A stretch of 64,000 nt of DNA from Cyclonatronum proteinivorum (GCF_003353065.1 NZ_CP027806.1:3988501-4052500); one strand, 5' to 3'. Positions 30,241-39,667 are shown, numbered from the stretch's first letter. Notes: generated by a model not told the origin, from the letters alone. Translations and numbers: made by a program.

Positions 30241-30278
30241 AAAAAAGGAAACCCCGGTTTGGGGTTTCCTTTTTTTTG
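30241..30278. terminator. Bidirectional terminator between porZ and trxB
   Basis: AAAAAAGGAAACCCC pairs with GGGGTTTCCTTTTTTTT around GGTTT. The stem has an A tract on one side and a T tract on the other, so it can stop both convergent genes. It is close to trxB (stop at 30310) and likely serves mainly that gene. Confidence 0.9.
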
Positions 30279-30309
30279 TTAATCTGAACGGGTTTTAAAA
30301 TCCCGTGGC

Positions 30310-31287
30310 TCAGGCTTGTGCTTCGGCTTCTTCCGCCTTGGCTTCGGCCTGATTTTCGAGCCAGCGTTCGGCGTCCATCGCGGCCATGCAGCCGGTACCG
30401 GCGGCGGTGATGGCCTGACGGTAAACAGAGTCCTGCGCGTCGCCACAGGCAAAGACGCCTTCAAGCGTGGTTTTAGTGCTCTTGCCTTCCGTAATGATGT
30501 AGCCGGTTTCATCCATTTCCAGCACGCCTTTGAAAAGGTCGGTGTTCGGCTTGTGACCGATGGCGAGGAATACGCCGGTTACGTCGGCGAGGGTTTGTAC
30601 TTCGCCGGTGACACGGTTCTTGATTTTGACGCCATCTACCACCTGCTCACCGAGTACTTCATCGAGCTCGGAATTCCACATCACCTCAATTTTAGGGTTG
30701 TTGAGGGCACGCTTCTGCATGTGCTTGGAAGCACGGAATTCATCGCGGCGGTGCACGATGGTGACTTTGCTTGCGTAGCGGGTCAGGAAGGTCGCTTCTT
30801 CCATCGCGGTGTCACCGCCACCGATCACGATCACATGCTGATTCCGGAAAAAGGCACCGTCGCAGGTCGCGCAGGCGGTTACGCCGCGTCCTCTCATGCG
30901 CTGCTCGCTCTCGATGCCAAGCCATTTGGCCGAGGCGCCCGTCGAAACAATGATGCTCTCGGCGAAGATGTGATGCTCTTCATCGACACGGAGCTTGAAC
31001 GGACGCTGCGCGAACTCGATATGATCGACCGTGCCATAGCGGATGTCCGCACCGAAGCGGGCGGCCTGCGCTTTGAAGTCGTCCATCATTTTGGGGCCGG
31101 TTACGCCTTCAGGGTAGCCGGGGAAATTTTCCACATCGGTAGTGGTAGTGAGCTGTCCGCCGGGCTCGGGACCTTCAAGCACGAGGGGTGCGAGATCCGC
31201 ACGGGCGGCATAAAGGGCGGCGGTGAGGCCGGCGGGACCGCTGCCGACAACTACAACTTTGAAGGTTTTTCCTGCAATATCTTCCAT
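30310..31287 (-). CDS. trxB: Thioredoxin-disulfide reductase
   Basis: A 325-residue flavoprotein that reduces thioredoxin with NADPH. The first FAD motif is VVVGSGPAGLTAALYAARA, the redox pair is C139-A-T-C142 in the ACATCDGAFF motif, the NADPH motif is VIGGGDTAMEEATFL followed by VHRRDEFRAS, and the closing FAD motif is GVFACGDAQD. I choose the ATG at 31287 (MEDIAGKTFKVVVVG) because the 19 residues before it have no counterpart in the family and look like untranslated leader. The C-terminus carries an unusual Ala/Glu tail (AEAKAEEAEAQA). The ypdA-like gene starts divergently about 520 bp away; both belong to low-molecular-weight and protein thiol balance. Confidence 0.96.
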   Translation of the reverse strand: MEDIAGKTFKVVVVGSGPAGLTAALYAARADLAPLVLEGPEPGGQLTTTTDVENFPGYPEGVTGPKMMDDFKAQAARFGADIRYGTVDHIEFAQRPFKLRVDEEHHIFAESIIVSTGASAKWLGIESEQRMRGRGVTACATCDGAFFRNQHVIVIGGGDTAMEEATFLTRYASKVTIVHRRDEFRASKHMQKRALNNPKIEVMWNSELDEVLGEQVVDGVKIKNRVTGEVQTLADVTGVFLAIGHKPNTDLFKGVLEMDETGYIITEGKSTKTTLEGVFACGDAQDSVYRQAITAAGTGCMAAMDAERWLENQAEAKAEEAEAQA

Positions 31288-31559
31288 AGTCTGTGTTTTC
31301 TGTTTAAAAAGGGAACGTTTTAATTTTGCTGTTAATATAGGCATATATTACTGAAAAGTAGAATAGTCAGCTCACGCAGGCTGCACGACCTTGGAAGGGG
31401 TTTTCAACACCTGCATCCTCCACCCCATCTGCCGAATGCCCCGGCTTCCCCATCCGTTTTATAAGTCCTGATTCTACCTGTCCGGCAACTCTCACGGGCG
31501 TTGGTTATCTTTACCCGAATTATTCACCAAGAAATTTTCTTGCTGGCAAGGCGAAGCTG
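31288..31559. other. Intergenic region upstream of trxB
   Basis: No gene is seen. It precedes trxB on one side and the dispersed repeat copy 2 on the other. I found no convincing promoter boxes or hairpins. Confidence 0.4.
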
Positions 31560-31770
31560 AAAACTCAGTGGAAGGGTACCTAAGTACCCTGAGCATGAGT
31601 TTTCAGATTCAACGCCGCCAGCGGGGGAATTTCGCTGCGCGGGAATCGCTTCGCTCGATGCGCAGTCTTTACACTACACTCAAATTTTGGCTAAAGGTGT
31701 TTTTCCCTAAGACTCATTTAAACATACGTTTAGCAAATATGTCCTGTTTAATTGTGAATAATGCGGGTTA
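31560..31770 (+). repeat. Dispersed repeat of about 200 bp, copy 2
   Basis: This is the inverted partner of 18965-19165. It begins after a small hairpin (GGGTACC...GGGTACCT-like, 31575-31595), continues with GAGCATGAGTTTTCAG, the GGGGAATTTCGCTGCGCGGG block, and ends with TTTAATTGTGAATAATGCGGG just before ypdA. It probably lies between the ypdA promoter and any upstream sequence. Confidence 0.7.
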
Positions 31771-31804
31771 AGGAAACATCAAATTAGCACATCAAAAATA
31801 AACT

Positions 31805-32779
31805 ATGGTCGTCATTATTGGCGCGGGTCCCATCGGACTCGCCTGCGGTATCGCACTCAAAAAGAAAGACATCCCCTTCATCATCATAGAAAAAGGCTGT
31901 CTGGTCAATTCGGTATTTCACTATCCGACCAACATGACCTTCTTCTCCACTTCGGACCGGCTGGAAATCGGCGGGGTGCCTTTCATCTCGCACGGCGTAA
32001 AAGCGACGCGCCGCGAAGCCCTCGAGTACTACCGCCGCGTAAAGGACGCGTACGAGCTGCCCGTGAACGTCTATGAAGAAGTGCAGGACGTCCGCGGCAC
32101 CGACGGCGCATTCACCGTGAAAACCAGCAAGGCGGTGTACGAGGCCGAAAAAATCATCGTCTCTACCGGTTTCTACGGCATCCCGCACCGGATGAACGTG
32201 CCGGGCGAAGACCTCCCAAAAGTGAAGCACTATTACGACGAGCCGCACCCCTACGCCGGACTCAAGGTGCTTGTGGTAGGCGGCGGCAACTCCGCAGTTG
32301 ATGTCGCCCTCGAAACCTACCGCTGCGGCTCGAAGGTGAGCATGGTGGTGCGCGATCCGGAACTCAAGCCCGGCGTGAAGTACTGGGTGAAGCCCGACAT
32401 CATGAACCGCATAAAGGAGGGCGCCATCAACTGCTGGTTCAACAGCACGGTCAAGGAAATCCGCGAGGATGAAGTAGTGATCAGCACACCTGAGGGCGAG
32501 ATCAGGCTGCCCAACGACTTCGTGCTTGCCATGACCGGCTACGAACCCAGCTTTGCACTGCTCGAAATGCTGTCCCTTTCATTCGAAGAAGATGAGCACC
32601 GCACCCCGGTCTTCAATCCCGAAACCATGGAAAGCTCACGCGCGGGCATCTACCTTGCAGGGGTCGTGTGCGGCGGATACAACACCAGCAAATGGTTCAT
32701 CGAAAACTCCATTGTGCACGCCGATATAATTGCGGAGCACATCAGCGGCGTCAGCGAAAAAGCCGGCACCGGCGTCTGA
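31805..32779 (+). CDS. ypdA: YpdA family putative bacillithiol disulfide reductase
   Basis: A 324-residue NAD(P)H- and FAD-dependent oxidoreductase. It opens VVIIGAGPIGLACGIALKKK (FAD Rossmann motif, residues 2-21), continues with the family block NMTFFSTSDRLEIGGVPF, has the second Rossmann motif VLVVGGGNSAVDVALE, and ends with the FAD contact GIYLAGVVCGGYNTSKWFIENS. YpdA (Bdr) reduces bacillithiol disulfide and belongs to the thioredoxin-reductase-like superfamily but lacks the CxxC pair, as here. Homologues occur widely in Bacteroidota. The first ATG at 31805 leaves the glycine motif at the normal distance. The gene stands alone, divergent from trxB. Confidence 0.92.
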   Translation: MVVIIGAGPIGLACGIALKKKDIPFIIIEKGCLVNSVFHYPTNMTFFSTSDRLEIGGVPFISHGVKATRREALEYYRRVKDAYELPVNVYEEVQDVRGTDGAFTVKTSKAVYEAEKIIVSTGFYGIPHRMNVPGEDLPKVKHYYDEPHPYAGLKVLVVGGGNSAVDVALETYRCGSKVSMVVRDPELKPGVKYWVKPDIMNRIKEGAINCWFNSTVKEIREDEVVISTPEGEIRLPNDFVLAMTGYEPSFALLEMLSLSFEEDEHRTPVFNPETMESSRAGIYLAGVVCGGYNTSKWFIENSIVHADIIAEHISGVSEKAGTGV

Positions 32780-33105
32780 GGTAAGCCCCAAAAACAGGAG
32801 TCCGCTATTCGATTTCCAGGATTCTGAAAGCGCTTTTTTGTATCTTGCTTACAGAAAACCTGACCGGAATACCGCATCAGATTTCACATCTGCCTGCGGT
32901 CTTCCTTTTGACATGATGGGTTAATCAAATCGGCCACGGGACTGATGTCGGGCCGGCGCAGCGCAATTCCAAAACACTATTCAGCACATCCACGCAAGGT
33001 ATCTGAGAAAGACAGCACAGACACAGAAAAAGCAACAAAACAGGCAGCACCTGCGACGGACGGTCATCAAACCCGGAAATCAAATTCAGCCGGAGGTATC
33101 CTTCT
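32780..33105. other. Intergenic region between ypdA and the DASS transporter
   Basis: No gene is visible. It must hold the promoter for the transporter; a purine-rich GGAGG sits 9 bases before its ATG (CCGGAGGTATCC) and is a good ribosome site. No terminator is evident after ypdA. Confidence 0.45.
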
Positions 33106-34578
33106 ATGAGTCCGTCCCAAAAAGAAAAAATCAAAAACCTAAGCAACAAAATCGGTCTGTTTGCGGGTCCGTCCGCGTTTCTGCTGATGTATCTCGCCCC
33201 CACGCCCGAAGCCCTCAGCACCGAAGCCTGGCGTGTGGCCGCAGTAGGGCTGTTCATGGCCATTTGGTGGGTCACCGAAGCCGTTCCCATCCCCGCTACC
33301 GCCCTGCTGCCGATTGTGCTGTTCCCCATACTCGAAGTCAGCACCATCGGGCAGGCGACCGCACCTTTCGCGAACCCGCTCATCTACCTGTTCATGGGCG
33401 GCTTCATTATCGCCCTCGCCCTTGAAAAAACCAACCTGCACCGGCGGATTGCCCTGCGGATTGTGCTGTTTGTCGGGGTGAAGCCCACCTCGGTCATCAT
33501 CGGCTTCATGCTTGCGGCCGCCTTTCTGAGCATGTGGGTAAGCAACACCGCGACCGCCATGATGATGCTACCGATTGCGCTCTCCATCATCCGGCTTGTG
33601 GAACGGGGCAAAGACATCAGCCGGGGCGAGCTGCAGACCAACTTCGGCATGGTCATGCTGCTGTGCCTTGCCTACGCCTGTAACGTGGGCGGCATCGGCA
33701 CCCTCATCGGCACGCCTCCCAACGCCCTGATGGCCGGCTACATGCTCGATACCTACGGCGTCGAAATCGGCTTCGCGCAGTGGATGATGCTTGGTCTGCC
33801 CATTGTAATCGTATCCCTGCCCATCATTTTTGTGATCCTCACGCGGCTGGTATATCCCATCAAAATCACCGAAATCCCCGGCGGCAAAGCCATGATTCGC
33901 GACGAGCTGAAAGACGCCGGACGCATGAGCCGGGCGGAAAAAATGGTTAGCATAGTATTCCTGACCGTCGCTTCCCTCTGGATTTTCAGACCCCTGCTCG
34001 AGCCCTTCATTCCCAACCTTTCGGATACCGGTATTGCGATATTCGGCGCCGTGCTCATGTTCCTGCTGCCGGTCAGCTTCCGGAACTTCGAGTTTGTGCT
34101 GCAGTGGGAAGACGCCAAACGCCTGCCCTGGGAAGTGCTGATTCTCTTCGGCGGCGGCCTCAGCCTTGCGGCGGCCATCACCGATACCGGCCTCGCCGAA
34201 TGGATCGGGATGTCGATATCACACCTCGACTGGATTCCGATTTTTGCCCTGCTATTGCTCTCGCTGCTTGTCATCATTTTCCTCACGGAAATCACGAGCA
34301 ACACCGCAACCGCAGCGGCCTTCCTCCCGATTCTCGCCTCGGTCGCCATCATGATGGGGTATGATCCCATGGTACTCGCCATACCCGCGGCCATCGGTGC
34401 AAGCTGCGCCTTCATGCTGCCCGTCGCCACCCCGCCCAACGCCATCGTGTACGGCAGCGGCCTGGTCAGCATCCCTCAAATGGCCCGCGCCGGCTTCATG
34501 ATCAACCTCTCCATGGTCGTAGTCATATCCGTAGCCGTCTACCTGCTGCTTTACTTCGTATTTGGCATCGCCTTCTAA
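33106..34578 (+). CDS. DASS/SLC13 family sodium-coupled carboxylate transporter
   Basis: 490 residues with about 11-12 hydrophobic helices. Family signatures are AIWWVTEAVPIPATALLPIVLFPIL, SMWVSNTATAMMMLPIA (first SNT motif, sodium and substrate binding), GTLIGTPPNA and near the end TEITSNTATAAAFLPI (second SNT motif), then LPVATPPNAIVYGSG. The arrangement fits full-length divalent-anion:Na+ symporters carrying succinate, malate or fumarate; sulfate or citrate cannot be excluded. It sits in the inner membrane. A ribosome site GGAGG precedes the ATG. The gene is followed by a strong terminator and a two-hairpin element. Confidence 0.94.
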   Translation: MSPSQKEKIKNLSNKIGLFAGPSAFLLMYLAPTPEALSTEAWRVAAVGLFMAIWWVTEAVPIPATALLPIVLFPILEVSTIGQATAPFANPLIYLFMGGFIIALALEKTNLHRRIALRIVLFVGVKPTSVIIGFMLAAAFLSMWVSNTATAMMMLPIALSIIRLVERGKDISRGELQTNFGMVMLLCLAYACNVGGIGTLIGTPPNALMAGYMLDTYGVEIGFAQWMMLGLPIVIVSLPIIFVILTRLVYPIKITEIPGGKAMIRDELKDAGRMSRAEKMVSIVFLTVASLWIFRPLLEPFIPNLSDTGIAIFGAVLMFLLPVSFRNFEFVLQWEDAKRLPWEVLILFGGGLSLAAAITDTGLAEWIGMSISHLDWIPIFALLLLSLLVIIFLTEITSNTATAAAFLPILASVAIMMGYDPMVLAIPAAIGASCAFMLPVATPPNAIVYGSGLVSIPQMARAGFMINLSMVVVISVAVYLLLYFVFGIAF

Positions 34579-34617
34579 CCGAAATATTCAGGCCACCCGA
34601 TACTTTATCACAAGCCC

Positions 34618-34657
34618 GACACCCGCTGCGTCAATTGCACCCGGCGGGTGTTTTTTT
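34618..34657 (+). terminator. Terminator of the DASS transporter gene
   Basis: ACACCCGC pairs with GCGGGTGT, followed by seven T. The two-hairpin repeat starts right at this T-tract. Confidence 0.85.
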
Positions 34658-34745
34658 GGGGGAAACTCCGTGAACATCAGGAGTTTGGGCGGCAGATTAC
34701 GGCATCCCAAACCTAAGCTTAAGCCCTTGCTTTTTGGGGAGAAAT
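34651..34745 (+). repeat. 3'-end two-hairpin element, copy 2
   Basis: It follows the transporter terminator. TTTTTTTGGGGGAAACTCC starts it; hairpin 1 is AAACTCC/GGAGTTT around GTGAACATCA and hairpin 2 GTTTGGG/CCCAAAC around CGGCAGATTACGGCAT. A palindromic AAGCTT and CCCTTGCTTTTTGG close it. Confidence 0.85.
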
Positions 34746-35040
34746 ATCCAAACACCACAGCCAGACGACCTCTCCCGCCTCTTTTTGAACATTACACACC
34801 CGCATTGTGCTAACAGACAGCCCGGTATCAGATACAACACGACCCGCGTACTTTACCGGATGATACAACAAAGCAGCTTATTCTGATCGCACGCCTGACC
34901 TGCCCGGCGCTGCTTTCATCGGAGTATTCAGGGTGTTTATCGAATTATTCTCCGGAACCCATGCGCTTCTTTGTATCTTATTTTCATACGTATTTTTCCT
35001 GATACATCCCCCAATCCAATACCAAAATCTCCTTAAAGGC
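34746..35040. other. Intergenic region upstream of the small lipoprotein gene
   Basis: No gene is supported. A frame running into the lipoprotein gene from 34933 adds 36 residues before the true signal peptide and is rejected as a start. Confidence 0.5.
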
Positions 35041-35418
35041 ATGAAATTCCCAGTCTATCTGCTCATAACAGCCCTTCTGATTTCGCTCGGTTCCCTTTCT
35101 GCATGTGACAGCTATTCTCCGGGCCCGGACACCTCTCAACCGGTCGAGAGCAGTGAAGATTTGCGGGTTCCTGATTCCTTTGACTGGCGCACACAGCGGG
35201 ATATCACATTCAACCTCACAGGTTACGAAACAGGACTCGTTCAGCTTGTTGATGAAGAAGGCACGACCTATCACCGCGCTAATCTGATCGACACACAGGA
35301 ATACAGCTTCAGGCTAACGATTCCGGCTTACATGAAGGAAATCACCGTACGCTACAAAGGCCATGAAAAGAAACTACGCCTCGATCAGCCCGAAATTTCA
35401 CACACCTTCCAGCCATAG
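35041..35418 (+). CDS. Small lipoprotein upstream of the LruC protein
   Basis: 125 residues from the ATG at 35041. The signal peptide MKFPVYLLITALLISLGSLS ends at a lipobox (LSAC, Cys22), so the product should be a membrane-anchored lipoprotein. The mature part is a single small beta domain, with SFDWRTQRDITFNLTGYETG, a pattern that resembles the short beta domain often found near the start of LruC-type proteins. An upstream in-frame ATG at 34933 would bury the signal peptide and is not used. The LruC gene starts about 120 bp downstream on the same strand, so the two may act together at the cell surface. The function is unknown. Confidence 0.7.
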   Translation: MKFPVYLLITALLISLGSLSACDSYSPGPDTSQPVESSEDLRVPDSFDWRTQRDITFNLTGYETGLVQLVDEEGTTYHRANLIDTQEYSFRLTIPAYMKEITVRYKGHEKKLRLDQPEISHTFQP

Positions 35419-35540
35419 GTTAATCATTCTACCCCGTTTTTCGCTCAACCGCAACGCTATGCCGGCCTGAGCATGTCTTTCCCCACTTTTTCTGAATCCC
35501 GGCACCGACAAATACTAAGCGAACGTAAAATACCCCTGCT

Positions 35541-37625
35541 ATGAAATTCCCTGTTACGTCCTATTCCCTGCTACCTTCTGCTACTGCTTCAATCCGTCAC
35601 CTGAAATCAATAGCCTTCATTTCAGTAAGCCTGCTCTTTTGGACTTTTGGCTTTTCTTCAGAAGCCCGCGCACAAGTCCCCATCAGCAGCATTAGTGCAG
35701 TGTACACTTCGGTTGATGACGCAAGTAACGACTACAGCGCCGGAAGGTTCAGCTACTTCTTCAACACCGGCAGCGAAAACGACCTGCTCTTGCTCAATGT
35801 CGAAGCTGCGGGAAGAACCTTTACGCCGGCCCTTTTTGCTAACCGCATTGAAATGCAGCGCGTCTCCATTCCGGGTATCCCCGACGAGCGCGAGATATTT
35901 TACTATCAGGGCGAAGTCACGGGCAACAATGTCAACCTGAATCCGGGCTACATCAGCAGTATGCAAGAAGCCCTGCTTAACCCGATCATGAACCGGGGTG
36001 TTGATAACATTTTCCAGAACACCGGCGACAACAGCAGCAACGTAAACAATGTGATGCGGCTCGATTTCATTTTTGATGACGGCATAGAAGTCCCGGCCCT
36101 CGTTGCTGAAGAAGGCTTCATCATCAAAGAGCGGGGCGGCAACGATCGCTTCCGCATAGCTGCCATCACCTCCCTCGATGCCAGCGGCAACCCGGCGAGC
36201 TTCGCACCAGCCGTTCTGGTGGAAGCCAGCGACTGGGGACCTACCGGCTACAGCTTTCGCACACAGGTTATGCGCCGCCCGAACCCCAACGTACCCGCTG
36301 AGCAAAGTGCAAACGTAGGCCCGCAGCCTATGTCCGGTATTCTCTTTACTTTCGAAATCCTTGGATTAAGCCCGGGACAAACCATTTACGGCTACTCCAT
36401 AACCGCCGGCGACGCCCCAGCCAACAGCGCCGATTGGTTTGATGTCAGCACCTTCCCAACCAATACCAACGCTACCGATGGCGGCCTCGATATCGCAGCT
36501 GGTGGCGCCTATTTCTCTGCAAATCCCGTAATCGTAGCCGAAGACGATTTTTACTCCATCGGCATCCAAACCACTCTCGAAGGGTCTGTAGGCGACAACG
36601 ATACTTTTCAGCCCGGTTCCACCTTCGCACTCGAAGCCGAACCCGCAGAAGGCGTCCTCACCTTTAACCCCGACGGCACCTTTACCTACACCCCTGATCC
36701 CTTTTTCGAAGGCACCGACACCTTCACCTACAGCCTGTGCCTGCCTGATCCGCTCAGCTATCTTTGCGATACAGGAGAAGTCAGCATTTCGGTTGAGCCA
36801 AGCCTTACCGGTATCATCAATTTCTTCCCTGCGTCCGGACCCGGCACCCTTGCTTTTGAAGACCTCTGGCCTGCAAAAGGCGACTTCGACTTCAACGACA
36901 TGGTCGTGGATTATCAGTTTCAGATCTCTTCCAACAATCAGAACATCGTTGAGCGCATTGAAGCCGTCATTGTACTGCGTGCCTTTGGCGCAGCCTTCCG
37001 CAACGGCTTCGGCTTTCAGCTTTCCGAAAACATACAGCAGGATGACATTGTCGTGAGCGGCTTCAGCCTCACCGAAGATTTTATCACGCTCAATCCCAAC
37101 GGCACCGAGGCCGGGCAAAGCAAGCCCACCATTATCGTGTTTGACAACACCTACACCCAAATGCAGCATCCCGGCGCAGGCACCGGCGTCAACACTGAGC
37201 CGACTGCCCCCTATGTGCAACCCGCCGTATTCTTCATCACCATCGAATTTGTGGGCGGCAGCTACACCTACAGCGATGTGGATATTTCGAGCTTCAACCC
37301 CTTCCTGATCGTAAACGGCAACCGCGGACGCGAAATACACCTGCCCGGCTACCCGCCTACAGACCTCGCAAACATGGATCTTTTCGGCACAAGCGATGAT
37401 CGTTCAAGTCCTTCTCAAAACCGCTGGTATGTGACAAAAAACAATCTACCCTGGGCCATCAACCTCATTCACCGCTTCGATTACCCCGTTGAGCAGGCAG
37501 ATATTATTGACGCCTATCCCCGCTTTATCGACTGGGCGCAAAGCGGCGGCACACAGTTCCAAGACTGGTTCAGCAACACCGCAGATCAGTACCGAAACTG
37601 GGAGAAAATCTTCATCGAAGAATAA
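35541..37625 (+). CDS. LruC domain-containing secreted protein
   Basis: 694 residues with an N-terminal signal region (hydrophobic stretch AFISVSLLFWTFGFS, cleavage after ARA-Q near residue 45). The middle (about 30-320) is a beta-rich domain I cannot name. Residues 330-410 form a cadherin/Big-type domain (AEDDFYSIGIQTTLEGSVGD ... NPDGTFTYTPDPFFEGTDTF). The last 270 residues are the LruC domain: GPGTLAFEDLWPAKGDFDFN with the DFDFNDMVVDYQF motif, NGFGFQLSE, and the closing NNLPWAINLIHRFDYPVEQ. LruC proteins were first seen in Leptospira, and the acidic GDFDFNDMV motif suggests calcium binding. No T9SS sorting domain is seen at the C-terminus, so the export route is unclear. A lipoprotein gene precedes it. 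Confidence 0.88.
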   Translation: MKFPVTSYSLLPSATASIRHLKSIAFISVSLLFWTFGFSSEARAQVPISSISAVYTSVDDASNDYSAGRFSYFFNTGSENDLLLLNVEAAGRTFTPALFANRIEMQRVSIPGIPDEREIFYYQGEVTGNNVNLNPGYISSMQEALLNPIMNRGVDNIFQNTGDNSSNVNNVMRLDFIFDDGIEVPALVAEEGFIIKERGGNDRFRIAAITSLDASGNPASFAPAVLVEASDWGPTGYSFRTQVMRRPNPNVPAEQSANVGPQPMSGILFTFEILGLSPGQTIYGYSITAGDAPANSADWFDVSTFPTNTNATDGGLDIAAGGAYFSANPVIVAEDDFYSIGIQTTLEGSVGDNDTFQPGSTFALEAEPAEGVLTFNPDGTFTYTPDPFFEGTDTFTYSLCLPDPLSYLCDTGEVSISVEPSLTGIINFFPASGPGTLAFEDLWPAKGDFDFNDMVVDYQFQISSNNQNIVERIEAVIVLRAFGAAFRNGFGFQLSENIQQDDIVVSGFSLTEDFITLNPNGTEAGQSKPTIIVFDNTYTQMQHPGAGTGVNTEPTAPYVQPAVFFITIEFVGGSYTYSDVDISSFNPFLIVNGNRGREIHLPGYPPTDLANMDLFGTSDDRSSPSQNRWYVTKNNLPWAINLIHRFDYPVEQADIIDAYPRFIDWAQSGGTQFQDWFSNTADQYRNWEKIFIEE

Positions 37626-37646
37626 ACCGCCCCCGTACTTTCTTTC

Positions 37647-37686
37647 AAAAGCCTCCGCGCACCACATTGTTCGCGGGGGCTTTCTT
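37647..37686 (+). terminator. Terminator of the LruC gene
   Basis: AAAGCCTCCGCG pairs with CGCGGGGGCTTT with a small mismatch, followed by a short T-rich end (TTTCTT). Confidence 0.7.
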
Positions 37687-37738
37687 ATGTACGGCAAGGT
37701 CAATCGGAACCCGCTTGTCTGCCCGAAGACTGCCTGTG

Positions 37739-37826
37739 TTTTTTTTGGGGAAAACCCCGTGAACATCAGGAGTTTGGGCGGCAGATTACGGCATCCCAAA
37801 CCAAAGCTTAAGCCCTTGCTTTTTTG
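37739..37826 (+). repeat. 3'-end two-hairpin element, copy 3
   Basis: After a T8 tract: GGGGAAAACCCCGTGAACAT, then CAGGAGTTTGGGCGGCAG and CCCAAACCAAAGCTTAAGC. Hairpin 1 pairs AAACCCC with GGAGTTT by using one G-T pair and a mismatch change; hairpin 2 is identical to copy 2. Confidence 0.85.
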
Positions 37827-38173
37827 ATGAATCCGGAATAAAAAGAAGCTGCAAAGCCTGAACGCTACCCGGTCAGATTCGGCCTGCCGCACATCTGTAC
37901 CCGAAACACACGACCTGACCGTCAAAAAGAGAGCGGGAGAAATTTCATCACCCGCAGGGACGCATTAAGCCCGATCAGAACTGCGGAATGATGGCCATCT
38001 CCGGCGGCTTATGTGGCAAACAACACATCACCATCTTTCCGATAAAAAGAATACATCATAGAGCAGTCAGATGTCGTTAATTGCCCGGCAAAACCAATAG
38101 CCCCGTACATCCCGAAATAAAGCCGTCATTCCTGTATCACGCGCCAAAGTTCTTTATCTGATTTCGCAACCCC
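37827..38173. other. Intergenic region upstream of the lactate-permease family gene
   Basis: No gene is visible. A frame of 112 codons that crosses the two-hairpin element into this region is not supported. A promoter for the permease must be here but is not obvious. Confidence 0.45.
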
Positions 38174-39667
38174 ATGAACCTCGTCCTGCTTTCCCTGCTG
38201 CCTTTTGTAGTCCTTACCTACCTGCTGCTCGTCAAAAAAGTAAATGCCGGGCTCACCATGCTGGCTGTGTACCTGCTTACCGCAGCGCTGCTATTTTTCT
38301 TTTGGGATGCCGCGCCCGAACTGCTGATTGCCGCGAGCCTGAACGGACTGGTTATCGGCACAGAGCTTTTTCTCATCATTATCGGCGTGCTGCTGCTGTT
38401 CTTCCTGCTCAAACACAACGGACGTCTTGATGACCTGCAGCAGTTCTTCATGGATTATTCCGACGATACCCGCATCCACATCATTTTGATCGGCTGGTTT
38501 TTTGTTTCCTTTCTGGAAGGTGTCGCTGGTTTCGGTACGCCGGCTGCTATTGCCGCGCCATTGCTTGTCGTGCTCGGGGTGCGACCGCTTATTGCGGTTA
38601 TTCTCACCCTTATGGCAGATAGTGCCGCCGTAGCTTTCGGGGCGTTTGGGACTACGATGGTGGTGGGCATTGCAAGCGCTGCCCCGGAAGCCGATCTCGC
38701 GGCCGTGTCCGCGACCGCGGGAATCGTCACAGCTTTTGTTTCCGTGTTCATTCCGCTGGCCATGCTGTATGTGCACAGCCGCCTCGCGGAAATACCGCTC
38801 ACCCGAAACTACATCTTATTTGCGCTGGCCTCAGGTGCGGCCTTTGCGGTGCCCTTCATGCTTACCGCAATCTTTCTTGGTCCCGAGCTGCCCTCAGTAG
38901 CAGGCGCCGTTGCCGGACTCATCCTGATCATGCTGCTGCTCCGGCTGGGTTTATTTTTTGGCAATCCCAAAAAGCTGCCCCCGGTGAAGCCGGTTGTGGG
39001 CGCGCTTTTTCCTTACGCTCTTGTAGTGGCATTGCTGTTTGCCTCCCGTGCCAACCTGCTGGGCTTCGGCGACCTGCTTCGTTCAGCAGGTACGACCCTT
39101 ATTTTTACGGAAGAAATCACGCATACCCTCAGCGCCTTTACGCCGGGCGTGCTTATTCTCATTGCCTTTGGCGTCGCCTACGCCATGCAGCCCAATCGTG
39201 CAAGTTTTGAAGCCTTCGGTAAAGCCGTTCCGGCCCTGCTCGTGCTGCTGCCGACCTTAGCATTCGCGCAGCTTATCATCACAAGCAGCCTGACGGATGA
39301 ACCCGGCATACCGGAGCTCGTGGCTTCTCTCTTTGCCGGTACCGGTTATCTGTACCTGCTGTTCGCCACGGTAATCGGGGCTTTTGGCACCTTCATTGCG
39401 GGCAGCGCTACCGTCTCAAATCTAATGCTTGGTGCCGTACAAGCCTCCGCTGCCGGGGTTAACGAATTGCCCGACACACTCATTTTAGCCCTGCAGGCCG
39501 CCGGTGCAGCCGCCGGAAACATGATCGCGATTCATAACATCGTAGCCGTTCTCGCTGTGGTACACCTGCAGGAAGGCCTGCCGGTCATCATCAAAAACAA
39601 CTTCCTTGTTGTGGGCGGTTTTGTGCTGTTTACCGCGCTCGCTGCCGCTGTCTATTTGTTGTTATAA
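38174..39667 (+). CDS. LctP family L-lactate permease
   Basis: 497 residues, almost wholly hydrophobic, with about 12-13 membrane helices. The family block FVSFLEGVAGFGTPAAIAAPLLVVLGV (residues 111-137) is the hallmark of LctP/GlcA, followed by ADSAAVAFGAFGTTMVVGI and in the last third AFGTFIAGSATVSNLMLGA and AAGNMIAIHNIVAV. The proteins move lactate or glycolate with protons across the inner membrane. Which of these is used here cannot be told; no lactate dehydrogenase gene is adjacent. Start MNLVLLSLLPFVVL at 38174 fits the family. The gene seems monocistronic and is convergent with the amidohydrolase gene, with a terminator between them. Confidence 0.92.
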   Translation: MNLVLLSLLPFVVLTYLLLVKKVNAGLTMLAVYLLTAALLFFFWDAAPELLIAASLNGLVIGTELFLIIIGVLLLFFLLKHNGRLDDLQQFFMDYSDDTRIHIILIGWFFVSFLEGVAGFGTPAAIAAPLLVVLGVRPLIAVILTLMADSAAVAFGAFGTTMVVGIASAAPEADLAAVSATAGIVTAFVSVFIPLAMLYVHSRLAEIPLTRNYILFALASGAAFAVPFMLTAIFLGPELPSVAGAVAGLILIMLLLRLGLFFGNPKKLPPVKPVVGALFPYALVVALLFASRANLLGFGDLLRSAGTTLIFTEEITHTLSAFTPGVLILIAFGVAYAMQPNRASFEAFGKAVPALLVLLPTLAFAQLIITSSLTDEPGIPELVASLFAGTGYLYLLFATVIGAFGTFIAGSATVSNLMLGAVQASAAGVNELPDTLILALQAAGAAAGNMIAIHNIVAVLAVVHLQEGLPVIIKNNFLVVGGFVLFTALAAAVYLLL

